A stretch of DNA of 64,000 nt from Shimia sp049116215 (GCF_049116215.1 NZ_JAGDZB010000003.1:434001-498000), one strand, 5' to 3'. Shown: positions 43,863-52,673, counted from the stretch's first letter. Notes: a model not told the origin generated them from the sequence alone. Program-made: numbers and translations.

Positions 43863-44891
43863 ATGACCCATAAAATCGCAATTCTTGGCGCCAGCGGCTA
43901 CACCGGAGCAGAGCTTGTGCGTTTGATCGCCACCCATCCCAGCATGGACATTGTTGCCCTGTCCGCAGATCGTAAGGCGGGACTGGAAATGGCAGCTGTG
44001 TTCCCGCATCTGCGGCACCTGACTCTGCCGACTCTGTGCAAGATTGAAGAGATTGATTTTGCCAATGTTGACCTGTGTTTCTGTGCCCTGCCGCACGCCA
44101 CATCTCAGCGTTTTATCAAGGCGTTGCCGTCTGATGTTAAGGTGGTTGATCTGAGCGCGGATTTCCGGCTGCGCGATCCTGAGGAATACGCCAAATGGTA
44201 TGGCGGGCAACATGATGCGCTCGAAATCCAGAAAGAGGCTGTCTACGGCCTGACCGAGTTCTATCGCGAAGACATCAAAGCGGCGCGGGTTGTGGCCGGG
44301 ACCGGCTGTAACGCGGCAACCGGACTTTTTGCGCTCAAACCGCTGATTGAGGCGGATGTGATTGACCTTGATCAAATCATTCTTGATCTGAAATGTGCAG
44401 TGTCCGGCGCAGGGCGGTCCTTGAAAGAGAATCTCCTGCACGCGGAGCTGAGCGAAGGCAACCATGCCTATGCAATTGGCGGCACACACCGGCATCTGGG
44501 AGAGTTCGATCAGGAGTTCTCCAAAGTGGCTGGACGCGAGGTGAAAGTGCAATTCACCCCGCATTTGGTGCCAGCCAACCGGGGCATTCTGGCGACCGTG
44601 TATGTGCAGGGTAACGCAGAGGTGATCCATGCCACGTTGGCAAAAGCCTATGCTGAGGAACCTTTCATCAAGGTGCTGCCTTTTGGCGAAGCGCCGAGCA
44701 CGCGGCATGTACGTGGCTCCAACTTCTGCCATATCGGTGTGACCGGCGACCGGATCGACGGGCGGGCCATTGTGATTGCGGCGTTGGACAACCTGACCAA
44801 AGGGTCCAGTGGCCAGGCGTTGCAGAACGCCAACCTGATGTTGGGAGAAGAAGAGACCGCTGGCCTGATGCTGGCGCCTTGTTTCCCGTAA
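43863..44891 (+). CDS. argC: N-acetyl-gamma-glutamyl-phosphate reductase
   Basis: 342 aa, the type 1 form. It reduces N-acetylglutamyl phosphate to the semialdehyde in arginine synthesis. Motifs are ILGASGYTGAELVRL (NADP site, 7-21), the catalytic cysteine in AGTGCNAATGLF (~147-158) and HRHLGEFDQEF plus FTPHLVPANRGI. The ATG at 43863 follows GGAAGAGG. Its usual partner rpsI/rplM genes are absent, and it heads a run into ccmE. Confidence 0.96.
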   Translation: MTHKIAILGASGYTGAELVRLIATHPSMDIVALSADRKAGLEMAAVFPHLRHLTLPTLCKIEEIDFANVDLCFCALPHATSQRFIKALPSDVKVVDLSADFRLRDPEEYAKWYGGQHDALEIQKEAVYGLTEFYREDIKAARVVAGTGCNAATGLFALKPLIEADVIDLDQIILDLKCAVSGAGRSLKENLLHAELSEGNHAYAIGGTHRHLGEFDQEFSKVAGREVKVQFTPHLVPANRGILATVYVQGNAEVIHATLAKAYAEEPFIKVLPFGEAPSTRHVRGSNFCHIGVTGDRIDGRAIVIAALDNLTKGSSGQALQNANLMLGEEETAGLMLAPCFP

Positions 44892-44918
44892 ATTGCGCGC
44901 AAGCGCTGGAGAGGAAAA

Positions 44919-45368
44919 ATGAAGAGCCTCAAGAAGCAACGCCGGGTTCAGGTGATCATCCTGACCTTCGTAGCCCTGATTATCTCTACGGCCCTGATCG
45001 GTTGGGCCATGCAGGACGGGATCAACTATTTCCGCTCGCCCACTCAGGTGGCGGAAGAGCCGCCTGCGGCCAGTGAGACGTTCCGCATTGGCGGTTTGGT
45101 GGAAGAGGGCACATTGGTGCGTGGTGACGGAGAGACCGTGCGGTTTTCTGTGACTGACGGCGGGGCCTCCATTCCGGTAACTTTCACTGGCGTGCTGCCA
45201 GACTTGTTCAAAGAGAACGAGGGTATGATTGGCACCGGGAAATATATCGACGGCGTGTTTGTGGCCTCTGAAATTCTGGCGAAACACGACGAGACCTATA
45301 TGCCCAAAGAGGTGGTCGACGCGCTGAAAGAGCAGGGCGTTTATGTCGAGCCTGACGCGGAGAGCTAA
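44919..45368 (+). CDS. ccmE: Cytochrome c maturation haem chaperone CcmE
   Basis: 149 aa. An N-terminal anchor (12-33) is followed by a periplasmic OB-fold (~50-125) with FRIGGLVEEGTLVRGDG, TFTGVLPDLFKENEGMIGTG and the covalent haem-binding histidine in LAKHDETYMP (~121-130). CcmE passes haem to apocytochrome c with CcmF and CcmH, both encoded downstream of an intervening endolysin/holin pair. A terminator follows ccmE, so the pair and ccmF need their own promoters or read-through. Confidence 0.97.
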   Translation: MKSLKKQRRVQVIILTFVALIISTALIGWAMQDGINYFRSPTQVAEEPPAASETFRIGGLVEEGTLVRGDGETVRFSVTDGGASIPVTFTGVLPDLFKENEGMIGTGKYIDGVFVASEILAKHDETYMPKEVVDALKEQGVYVEPDAES

Positions 45369-45391
45369 GGTTCTGCCTCCAAGATGAAATT

Positions 45392-45425
45392 GACCCCGTG
45401 GGCTGTGAAGCCTGCGGGGTTTTTC
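45392..45425 (+). terminator. Rho-independent terminator after ccmE
   Basis: ACCCCG-N-GCT and AGC-N-CGGGGT form an interrupted stem followed by five T. It lies ~24 bp past the ccmE stop and isolates ccmE from the lysis genes. Confidence 0.8.
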
Positions 45426-45512
45426 TTTGCGCAACGGCCAGCGTGCGCTGAGGTGGCGGCGGTTTAACGGAGGGGACGGCAGCCTGTATGAGGAGGCACA
45501 TAGGAGGTTGAG

Positions 45513-46124
45513 ATGTTGGACGTTCGACAAGTGGCAAAAGAGATTGTGGCGCGCGAAGGCGGGTTTGTGAATGATCCGGATGATCCGGGCGGGGCGACCA
45601 ATCTGGGCGTGACGCTGGCCACCGCGCGCCGGTTGGGGTTGGACAAAGACGGGGACGGCGATGTGGATGTGGCGGATGTGAAGCAGCTGACGCCGGCGGA
45701 TGCAGAGGCGGTGTATCTGCGGCACTATTTTGAAGGTCCTAAGGTGGATCGCTTGCCCACAGTTTTGCAGGCGTCGGTGTTTGACATGTATGTCAACGCA
45801 GGCAGCAATGCGGTGAAAATCTTGCAGCGTTTGCTGGGGCAGATGGGGCAGCAGGTGACTGTGGACGGCAAAATTGGGCCTCAGACCATTGCCGCAAGCA
45901 AAGTGGCGGCGGGCATGGCGCCGGATCATTTGGCAGATGCTTATGGGGTGGCACGGCGGAATTATTATTTTCGATTGGCGGACCTGCGGCCAAAGTCGCG
46001 TAAATATGCGCGCTCTCGAGCCGGAAAAAAAGGGGGATGGATCAAGCGAGCGGAGGAGTTCATCTCGCCGCGCTATCACCTGACGCAACAGGAATTTGAG
46101 AAGCGGGTGGCATCATGGGGATGA
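45513..46124 (+). CDS. GTA-type endolysin (GH108 N-acetylmuramidase)
   Basis: 203 aa. The GH108 catalytic region is at the N-terminus: VAKEIVAREGGFVNDPDDPGG with the catalytic Glu (EGG, ~15) and TNLGVT. An EF-hand-type calcium loop DKDGDGDVDVAD (44-55) follows, then a peptidoglycan-binding region (VTVDGKIGPQTI, ~118-129). It lacks a signal peptide, so release needs the adjacent holin. This pair matches the Rhodobacter capsulatus gene-transfer-agent lysis genes. The ATG follows AGGAGG. A CtrA-like half site TTAAC lies ~45 bp upstream. It splits ccmE from ccmF. Confidence 0.88.
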   Translation: MLDVRQVAKEIVAREGGFVNDPDDPGGATNLGVTLATARRLGLDKDGDGDVDVADVKQLTPADAEAVYLRHYFEGPKVDRLPTVLQASVFDMYVNAGSNAVKILQRLLGQMGQQVTVDGKIGPQTIAASKVAAGMAPDHLADAYGVARRNYYFRLADLRPKSRKYARSRAGKKGGWIKRAEEFISPRYHLTQQEFEKRVASWG

Positions 46125-46669
46125 TCGAGCGGTTGTTGTCCTTTGTGTTTGGCGGTGGGCGCAATGTGATCAAGGAAACCGCCGAGGTGTTTCGGGAGAA
46201 CGCGGAAGCCGGTGCGCGGCGGGCGCAGGATGTACAGATCGCGGCGATGCAAGGGCATGCAGCAGAGTTTCGGGTGCAGGATCGGGGGCGGTTTGATCGA
46301 GTGATGGATGCAGTGAATCGCCTGCCGCGTCCGGCTATGGCCCTGGGCTGTTTGGCGCTGTTTCTCAGTGCCATGGTGGACCCGGTGTGGTTTGCGGCGC
46401 GGATGAGTGGGATTGCCCTGGTACCGGAGCCGCTGTGGTGGTTGTTGGGGGTGGTGGTGAGCTTCTATTTTGGCGCGAGACATCAGGCCAAAGGTCAGGA
46501 ATTTCAGCGCTCTATGTCGGAGAACTTAGCAAGGGTTTCCGAGGTTGTTGACACGATTGAAACCTTGGAATCTTCCCATCGTCCTAAGGACCCATCCCCT
46601 ATGGAGGAGGGTTCGAATCCGGTTCTTGCTGATTGGCGCAAACGGTCCGGTGGGGGCGCGACAAAGTGA
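46115..46669 (+). CDS. GTA-type holin (3TM family)
   Basis: 184 aa. The family signature is an N-terminal amphipathic helix (IERLLSFVFGGGRNVIKETAEVF), a charged middle with RFDRVMDAVNRLPRPAMALG and two or three membrane helices (~75-95 and 108-128), followed by a coiled, charged C-terminus. This is the layout of holins found with GTA endolysins. The start at 46115 overlaps the endolysin end; an ATGA start at 46121 is an alternative. It is the export partner of the GH108 enzyme and would make pores releasing it to the wall. Confidence 0.83.
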   Translation: MGMIERLLSFVFGGGRNVIKETAEVFRENAEAGARRAQDVQIAAMQGHAAEFRVQDRGRFDRVMDAVNRLPRPAMALGCLALFLSAMVDPVWFAARMSGIALVPEPLWWLLGVVVSFYFGARHQAKGQEFQRSMSENLARVSEVVDTIETLESSHRPKDPSPMEEGSNPVLADWRKRSGGGATK

Positions 46670-46727
46670 TCATTTTGCGGGGTCGATTTGCGTTGGCCCC
46701 GTCTGCGCGTCGGCGTATACAGTTGGC

Positions 46728-48701
46728 ATGATAGTTGAGCTCGGCCATTTCGCACTGATCCTAGCCGCCGTCACCGCAGTGGTGCAGGCAATTATTCCTC
46801 TTATTGGCGCGCAGATGCGTTGGCCCGGCTGGATGGCCGTGGCGGAACCGGCGGCAGGGCTACAATTCCTGTTCACCTCGTTCAGCTTTGCCGCGCTGAC
46901 CTATGCCTTTGTGACCTCGGATTTCTCAGTGGCACTGGTGATGGGGAACTCACACACTTTGAAACCGATGATCTATAAGGTCAGCGGTGTTTGGGGCAAC
47001 CACGAGGGATCCATGTTGCTGTGGGTTCTGATTCTAACGCTGTTTGGCGCATGTTTGGCCTGGTTTGGCGGCAATCTACCACCGGGTATTCGGTCTCGCG
47101 CGCTTGCGATCCAAGGTGCTGTGGCTGTGGCGTTTTTCGCCTTCATCCTGTTCACCTCAAACCCGTTTGAGCGCGTGGACGCGGTGCCGTTTGACGGTCG
47201 CGATCTGAACCCGCTGTTGCAGGACGTGGGTCTCGCCTTGCACCCACCATTTTTGTACCTCGGCTATGTTGGTCTCTCGATGGCGTTCTCTTTTGCCATT
47301 GCGGCGCTGATTGAAGGCCGTGTGGATGCGGCCTGGGGCCGTTGGGTGCGGCCTTGGACCTTGGCGGCGTGGGTGTTTTTGACCATTGGCATCGCGCTGG
47401 GGTCGTGGTGGGCCTATTACGAGCTTGGTTGGGGCGGTTTCTGGTTCTGGGATCCGGTGGAAAACGCGTCCTTTATGCCTTGGCTTCTAGCAGCAGCCTT
47501 GCTGCACTCTGCGATTGTGGTGGAAAAGCGGGAGAGCTTGAAGAGCTGGACCATTCTGCTGGCGATTATGGCGTTTAGCTTCTCGCTGATTGGGACGTTC
47601 ATTGTGCGCTCCGGCGTGATCACCTCTGTGCATGCCTTTGCCAATGACCCGGAACGTGGTGTGTTTATCCTTGGGATTTTGGTGTTCTTCACCGGTGGTG
47701 CGCTGACCTTGTTTGCGGCGCGGGCTGGCGAAATGGAAGCCAAAGGGGTGTTTGGCGTGGTCAGCCGCGAAAGTGCGTTGGTGCTCAACAATATCCTGCT
47801 CGCGGTGGCCTGTTTTGTGGTGTTCATTGGCACGATCTGGCCGCTGGTCAGTGAGATGTTCTTTGAGCGTAAACTTAGCGTGGGCGCACCGTTCTTCAAC
47901 ATGGCCTTTACCCCATTTATGGTGCTCCTTGGTTTGATCCTGCCGGTTGGTGCGATGTTGCCGTGGAAACGGGCAAAGCTTGGCAAAGTGGTGAAACCTC
48001 TGGTGCCTGCCTTTGTCTTGGCGATTGCGCTTGGTGGTCTGGCATGGACCATTCAGGGTGGTCGCTCGCTGCTGGGGCCTGTGGGCTTATTCCTTGGAGC
48101 GTGGTTGTTGATGGGGGCCGTTATTGACCTGATGTCACGCACGGGACGCGGCGCATTGAGTGATCGGATTGCACGCTTGTCTCGATTGCCACGGGCGGAC
48201 TGGGGCAAGGCTGTGGCGCATGCGGGCTTTGGTGTGACCATCTTTGGCATCGCGGGTCTGATGGCCTGGGAGCAAGAGGACATTCGCGTGGCGCAGCTTG
48301 GCCAGCCTTATATGGTGGGCGCGTATGAAATCACGCTGGAAGGTGTGCGGGAAACCGAGGGGCCAAACTACTTGACCACCATGGCGGACATCCGTGTGCG
48401 TAAAGACGGCAAAGACGTGACCATTCTGCATCCGGAAAAGCGCGTGTATCCTGTTGCAGCGATGCCAACCACTGAGGCGGCGATTGACTATCGTATCCTG
48501 CGCGATGTGTATCTGGCGATTGGCGACGCACAGCCAGGTGGTGCCTATACGGTGCGGACCTATATTAAACCTCTGACCAACTGGATTTGGTTTGGATCCT
48601 TCCTTATGTCTCTTGGTGGATTGTTGAGCCTGACTGACCGTCGCTACCGTATGGCGGCGGGTGCGCGCAAAGCGCCGGCAGGTGGTGTGCCAGCGGAGTG
48701 A
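46728..48701 (+). CDS. ccmF: Haem lyase subunit CcmF
   Basis: 657 aa with about 14-15 membrane helices. It is part of the CcmFH haem lyase that attaches haem to apocytochromes in the periplasm. The WWD domain is seen as WGGFWFWDPVENASFMPWL (~230-250), with conserved His residues in NSHTLKPMIYK, NHEGSMLLW and LHPPFLY. The start ATG at 46728 gives the normal N-terminus (MIVELGHFALILA). It ends just before ccmH; the lysis genes precede it by 59 bp. Confidence 0.96.
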   Translation: MIVELGHFALILAAVTAVVQAIIPLIGAQMRWPGWMAVAEPAAGLQFLFTSFSFAALTYAFVTSDFSVALVMGNSHTLKPMIYKVSGVWGNHEGSMLLWVLILTLFGACLAWFGGNLPPGIRSRALAIQGAVAVAFFAFILFTSNPFERVDAVPFDGRDLNPLLQDVGLALHPPFLYLGYVGLSMAFSFAIAALIEGRVDAAWGRWVRPWTLAAWVFLTIGIALGSWWAYYELGWGGFWFWDPVENASFMPWLLAAALLHSAIVVEKRESLKSWTILLAIMAFSFSLIGTFIVRSGVITSVHAFANDPERGVFILGILVFFTGGALTLFAARAGEMEAKGVFGVVSRESALVLNNILLAVACFVVFIGTIWPLVSEMFFERKLSVGAPFFNMAFTPFMVLLGLILPVGAMLPWKRAKLGKVVKPLVPAFVLAIALGGLAWTIQGGRSLLGPVGLFLGAWLLMGAVIDLMSRTGRGALSDRIARLSRLPRADWGKAVAHAGFGVTIFGIAGLMAWEQEDIRVAQLGQPYMVGAYEITLEGVRETEGPNYLTTMADIRVRKDGKDVTILHPEKRVYPVAAMPTTEAAIDYRILRDVYLAIGDAQPGGAYTVRTYIKPLTNWIWFGSFLMSLGGLLSLTDRRYRMAAGARKAPAGGVPAE

Positions 48702-48706
48702 GAGAC

Positions 48707-49180
48707 ATGATGACAACGCTGAAAACTTGGGGCGCGGCAATTTTTGTCGCGCTGATGCTGGCAGGGCCAAGCGCGGCTGTGCAGCCGGATGAGATCTTGG
48801 ATGATCCTGTGCTTGAAGAACGGGCGCGGGAGATTTCCAAAGATTTACGGTGCCTTGTCTGTCGTAACGAGAGTATTGACGACAGCAATGCCCAATTGGC
48901 CAAAGATCTGCGGGTATTGGTGCGGGAACGGTTGGTAGAAGGTGACAACAACGAAGAGGTCATCGACTTTGTTGTTGATCGCTACGGCGAATACGTCTTG
49001 CTGCGTCCGCGTACCAGTGGCACCAATATCGTGCTGTATGGCGCTGGACCGGCGATGTTGCTGATCGCACTGATTGTCGGTTTTGGCTACACACGGCGCC
49101 GTTCCACAGCCCGCACGCCAACGGAACGTCAATTGAGCGACGAGGAAGAAGCGCGGCTTCAGGAAATCCTCAAGGAATGA
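48707..49180 (+). CDS. ccmH: Cytochrome c maturation thiol-oxidoreductase CcmH
   Basis: 157 aa. A signal/anchor (residues ~5-25) precedes the CcmH/CcmL domain with the active-site motif LRCLVCRNESIDDSNA (~48-63), then a C-terminal membrane helix (~105-125) and a charged tail (TERQLSDEEEARLQEIL). It reduces the apocytochrome CXXCH thiols for haem ligation. It starts 5 bp after the ccmF stop; a GTG at 48698 overlaps it. No CcmI-type TPR extension is seen. Confidence 0.95.
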   Translation: MMTTLKTWGAAIFVALMLAGPSAAVQPDEILDDPVLEERAREISKDLRCLVCRNESIDDSNAQLAKDLRVLVRERLVEGDNNEEVIDFVVDRYGEYVLLRPRTSGTNIVLYGAGPAMLLIALIVGFGYTRRRSTARTPTERQLSDEEEARLQEILKE

Positions 49181-49247
49181 CGTCGGGTCCCGCTTGGAGC
49201 ACAAGCGTTGGGATGCGATGACGGGGCAGGACGCGGAGAGGGACCCT

Positions 49248-50024
49248 ATGGACTATCAAACAATTACCTATGATGTGACCGATGGTGTGGCCACGGTGAC
49301 GTTGAACCTGCCGGACACGCTCAACGCGATGACGCAGCAGATGCGCGCGGAAGTGGCTGATGCGGTGACCGCAGCCGGGGCAGAAGCGCGGGTGCTGGTG
49401 TTGACCGGAGCTGGTAAAGCGTTTTGTTCCGGGCAGGACTTGGGTGACAGCTCCAGCGCGGCGAGCATGGATCTGGAGCGCACGCTGCGTGACGAATACA
49501 TGCCGATGATCCGCGCTATTCGTGAGTGTCCGATCCCGACGATCAGCGCGGTGAACGGTGCAGCCGCAGGGGCAGGGGCCAACCTTGCGCTGGCCGCCGA
49601 TGTGGTGATTGCCAAAGAGAGCGCCTATTTCATGCAGGCGTTTTCGCGCATTGGCCTGATGCCGGATGCGGGTGGCACCTATGAGCTGCCCAAAGCCATG
49701 GGCGCGGCCAAGGCGATGGGCGCAGCTTTGTTTGCGGATAAGATCAGCGCGCGTCAGGCAGATGACTGGGGGATGATTTGGGAAGCCGTGGCGGATGACG
49801 CCTATGAGGCCACAGTGAAGAAGCGCGCGGCGCATCTCGCGAGTGGGCCAACGCTGGCGTACAAGCAGATCAAAAAGGCCATCCAAGAAAGCTATGGCAA
49901 CGACTGGACCGCGCAGATGGAACAGGAAGCCAAGCGTCAGGGCAAGCTGGGCAAGACCCGGGACTTCCAGGAAGGTGTTGTGGCGTTTCTGGAGAAGCGC
50001 CCCGCAAAATACGAGGGGCGCTAA
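49248..50024 (+). CDS. Enoyl-CoA hydratase/isomerase, PaaG-like
   Basis: 258 aa crotonase-fold protein. It carries FCSGQDLGD (oxyanion loop), GAAAGAGANLALAADVVIA (~99-117) and GLMPDAGGTYELP, where the Asp matches the catalytic aspartate of PaaG. Ring 1,2-epoxyphenylacetyl-CoA isomerisation or a related 2-enoyl reaction is likely. The ATG at 49248 follows GGAGAGGG. It follows ccmH closely but its function points to aromatic or fatty-acid catabolism, and no other paa gene is present. Confidence 0.85.
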   Translation: MDYQTITYDVTDGVATVTLNLPDTLNAMTQQMRAEVADAVTAAGAEARVLVLTGAGKAFCSGQDLGDSSSAASMDLERTLRDEYMPMIRAIRECPIPTISAVNGAAAGAGANLALAADVVIAKESAYFMQAFSRIGLMPDAGGTYELPKAMGAAKAMGAALFADKISARQADDWGMIWEAVADDAYEATVKKRAAHLASGPTLAYKQIKKAIQESYGNDWTAQMEQEAKRQGKLGKTRDFQEGVVAFLEKRPAKYEGR

Positions 50025-50029
50025 GTCCC

Positions 50030-50539
50030 TTACCGATCGTTCAGCCGCTTTAACAGGGCCAGCGCTTCGGGCGTTGGCCTTTGTTCTATGCGGCGATAGA
50101 CCCGTCCGTCGATGGTGCGCTCGCAAAGCTTGTGGTCAATCAGGGACCGGCGCAGCAAGACGTGGTCGTCAAAGTTGAGGCCGGACTTTAGGATTTGATT
50201 GACGTCTTTCTCGGTCATGTCTTTGTGCGCCGGCATCCGCGCCCAGAAGGTCCAGAGACACAGGCCTTGCACCTTGGTCCATTTGGGCCAGCGGAACATG
50301 CGGCCTGTCTCATCAAACACGCGCAGAGCACGTTTGAGGGCCAACTCGTCTAACGCAGTTTCGTCGGCCGGTTTGGCGGCCTTCAGATGTTGGTGGTTCT
50401 GAAACCCAGCAGCCTTGGCCACAAGTGCCAACATGGCGGCGTGACCGGGCAGTTTGTCTTGTTTAGACAAAGACTTGCGCAGGGTTTTGGTGAAAGCCGA
50501 GACGTCGGCTACATAAAGAGGGATCACGTCTTGTGACAT
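50030..50539 (-). CDS. DUF2087 domain protein
   Basis: 169 aa. The N-terminus (residues ~1-60) resembles a glyoxalase-superfamily-associated segment (IPLYVADVSAFTKTLRKSL, FQNHQHLKA). The C-terminal DUF2087 (~75-165) shows WPKWTKVQGLCLWTFWARMP, MTEKDVNQIL, NFDDHVLLRRSLIDHKLCER and DGRVYRRIEQRP, a winged-helix-like module often fused to MarR/ArsR regulators. The gene stands alone and convergent with the PaaG-like gene. Confidence 0.88.
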   Translation of the reverse strand: MSQDVIPLYVADVSAFTKTLRKSLSKQDKLPGHAAMLALVAKAAGFQNHQHLKAAKPADETALDELALKRALRVFDETGRMFRWPKWTKVQGLCLWTFWARMPAHKDMTEKDVNQILKSGLNFDDHVLLRRSLIDHKLCERTIDGRVYRRIEQRPTPEALALLKRLNDR

Positions 50540-50742
50540 GAGGGCATCCTTTTGATGTCGTGCATCCCGGAACCGGGGTCGATGGCCGCCCTTGTCGACG
50601 GCACGTGCAAAAGCATGCTGTCGAAGATGTCTCGCAGGTTTAGCAAAGTCAGTGTGACCGGCGGCGCCTGGGTGAACTGCGGACCCATGGCGCCGTTGAT
50701 AGTCTAGCTGTGCGTGCGGCGCAAGCGGCGCATTGAGCGGGC

Positions 50743-52290
50743 TTAGATGCCAGTCAGCACGACATCGTCGAGCGTGACTGCCCCGGCTGCGCCGCGTAGC
50801 ACCACCATGGCCTGACCATCGACCACCAGTTCTGCATGGCCATCGTCGGTGTTGCGGATCTCGATCACCGGATCTTCCTCACTCGGACCGGAGTGTTGAT
50901 AGCTCAGCACATCCTCTGACGCGTCAAAGTCAGTGATAATGGCCGGGCTGTCCGGTGTGATCCAAGTTGCTGCCTGGAAGGTGTCGCTGCCTTCATTGCC
51001 CGACACCGTATCGTCGGTGCCGACCCGAATGGTGTCGTCGCCCGCGCCGCCTTTGATGACGTCACCATCCTCGGAGACCGGCGCGAAGCCAAAGTCGAGT
51101 GGAATATTGCCTCGATAGGCATCAGGGTCATCCAGCGCGTCCAGGAATTCGCTGGAGCCGAACAGGGCGGTGCCATCGATAAAGTCGTCGCCGTCGTTGC
51201 CTTTGATGGTGTCGATGCCATGGCTGCCGACAAGGAAGTCATCGCCATCGCCGCCGCTGATGAAGTCATCTCCGGAGAAACCGTGAATGATGTCGTTGCC
51301 GCCGCTGCCGCGCAGGGAGTCGACGTTGTCGCTGCCCACTAGAATGTCGGCACCATTGCCGCCGCTCAATGTGTCTCCATTTGCATCGGCATATTGCACC
51401 GTGGTTTCGACTCCATTGAGAATTTGGAGCTGGGTATCACCTTCGTCTTGTCCCGCGGAAAATTCACAGGTCCGGACTTCTTCTGTAAAATAAGGGCCAA
51501 CTTCGCCTGCGACCCGTACCACTAGCTTGCCATTAGAATAGACAAGTGTATCGCCGTCCTGACTTTCGGTGGTGATGCTTGGTGGGTCCTCGCCTTCGGG
51601 ATAGTACACCCAAAGCGTGTCCTGCGTTTCGTCAAAGTCGGTCACAAGCGGGACGTTGTCTTCGTCTTCAACCCAATGGCCCACTTCAAAGTGGTCGGCG
51701 CCGGCGCCTCCGACGGCGGTGTCACCTTCGCCCATAAGCAGGCAGTCATCACCCGCGCCGCCATCCAGTAGGTTGGCCTCGTCTTCCGTCGGGGCTTCGA
51801 AAACAAGCGGGCTGCTTGGATCATCTGGCGTGTAGCGGTCGGCAATTTCCATATCTCGGTTGTGAATATTCGCGCCAACCAACTCGTCATCGCCACCGCC
51901 GCCATAGAGCGAGTCGTTGCCGCCGGCACCCAGAAGCGTGTCGCTGCCTGCGCCGCCATGCAGTTCGTCATCACCCTCGCTGCCAAAAAGGCTGTCGTTT
52001 CCGGCTTGGCCCATCAGCGTGTCATCCCCGGCTCCGCCCAGGATGTAATCGACGCCAGCTTGCCCTTGAAGGTTGTCGTTACCACCTTCCCCCGAAAGGA
52101 TGTCTGGGCCATCCGTCGCTCGGATGTCATCAGAATTGTCGCTGCCTTCCAGAAGCAGGCCTTCTTCTCCGGCCCGCGAAATAGGCCGCGAGGTGACGTC
52201 ATTGTCACCGTCTTCGGTGTCATCAGAGCCGCCGAAATCTGCAAAGGCGGCGAGGCCCATGCCTGCAAGTAACAAACCCAAAAATAGCAT
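50743..52290 (-). CDS. Anchored RTX calcium-binding protein with two repeat modules
   Basis: 515 aa from an ATG preceded by AGGAGAGACCAG. The N-terminus is a hydrophobic segment (1-17, LFLGLLLAGMGLAAFADFGG) then acidic linker. Two successive modules follow (about 45-290 and 290-515). Each has a beta-roll of GGxGxDxLx nonapeptides, an interrupting segment (HNRDMEIADRYTPDD in module A; SSEFLDALDDPDAY in B), a DTxxGxxGxDxF stretch, and a tail with VTDFD or ITDFD. No clear type I signal is seen at the C-terminus. Calcium-dependent, extracytoplasmic role is inferred; specific function unknown. Confidence 0.85.
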   Translation of the reverse strand: MLFLGLLLAGMGLAAFADFGGSDDTEDGDNDVTSRPISRAGEEGLLLEGSDNSDDIRATDGPDILSGEGGNDNLQGQAGVDYILGGAGDDTLMGQAGNDSLFGSEGDDELHGGAGSDTLLGAGGNDSLYGGGGDDELVGANIHNRDMEIADRYTPDDPSSPLVFEAPTEDEANLLDGGAGDDCLLMGEGDTAVGGAGADHFEVGHWVEDEDNVPLVTDFDETQDTLWVYYPEGEDPPSITTESQDGDTLVYSNGKLVVRVAGEVGPYFTEEVRTCEFSAGQDEGDTQLQILNGVETTVQYADANGDTLSGGNGADILVGSDNVDSLRGSGGNDIIHGFSGDDFISGGDGDDFLVGSHGIDTIKGNDGDDFIDGTALFGSSEFLDALDDPDAYRGNIPLDFGFAPVSEDGDVIKGGAGDDTIRVGTDDTVSGNEGSDTFQAATWITPDSPAIITDFDASEDVLSYQHSGPSEEDPVIEIRNTDDGHAELVVDGQAMVVLRGAAGAVTLDDVVLTGI

Positions 52291-52471
52291 CTGGTCTCTC
52301 CTCATCACGCACAATGCCTATGCGTGTATGGAATTTGTGTTGAATGATGGGATGTGCCCTGCGGGAAATCCCCCTGGCCTGGGCCGTTTGTCGCCCGTCA
52401 GGTGTAAAAATACGCGCGTTCTACGCGTTCCCATCGGCTCCTGCGCCATGTTGCAGGGAGCTTGGCTTAAA

Positions 52472-52484
52472 CACGTCATGCGTG
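52472..52484. promoter_or_regulatory. CACG-N5-CGTG palindrome upstream of RTX1
   Basis: CACG-TCATG-CGTG sits within a TTGACACG stretch on the minus strand, which could provide a -35. A second copy is at 53701-53713 before RTX2. A shared regulator of both paralogues is inferred. Confidence 0.4.
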
Positions 52485-52570
52485 TCAATAAATTGAACTG
52501 TATTTGAGCTGGATTGGGCGCAATCAACCGTGGCGCTGCTTATTGTTTCGAAACGGGCTTCGATGGAAAG

Positions 52571-52603
52571 CAAAACCGCGCCCGGGTTCTGTTGGGCGCG
52601 GTT
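52571..52603 (-). terminator. Rho-independent terminator after RTX2
   Basis: AACCGCGCCC-N10-GGGCGCGGTT is followed by TTGC on the minus strand. It lies ~70 bp past the RTX2 stop. Confidence 0.75.
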
Positions 52604-52673
52604 GCATGTTCAAGGTGAGTCGTTTGACAGGTGTGGTTCGAACGACCGGAACAAGGGCGCAGTGCAGGCGGGA

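Larger units (their letters stand above)
52291..52673. other. Gap between the two RTX genes with terminator and palindrome
   Basis: The 383-bp gap has no convincing ORF. It contains the RTX2 terminator (52571-52603), and a CACG-TCATG-CGTG palindrome (52472-52484) ~182 bp upstream of the RTX1 start. The same motif occurs upstream of RTX2. Confidence 0.55.

Noticed and set aside
45464..45469. CtrA-binding site upstream of the endolysin
   Set aside because: Only a half site (TTAACG) is present; the second TTAA at the 7-bp spacing is missing, so it is not annotated as a site.
43779..46088. Long antisense reading frames across argC/ccmE/endolysin, and similar ones opposite mmsA, tkt, purL and the oxidoreductase
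   Set aside because: They lie opposite clear genes, have His/Arg/Gln-rich compositions expected from codon bias, and lack family motifs.
46600..46630. tRNA T-arm-like GGTTCGAATCC near the end of the holin gene
   Set aside because: The flanking bases pair only over 2 bp, no acceptor or anticodon stem can be formed, and the sequence is in frame in the holin (EEGSNPVLAD). Chance resemblance.
50540..50742. Possible remnant gene between the DUF2087 and RTX1 genes
   Set aside because: No frame shows protein-like composition or recognisable motif over the 200 bp; no remnant can be supported.
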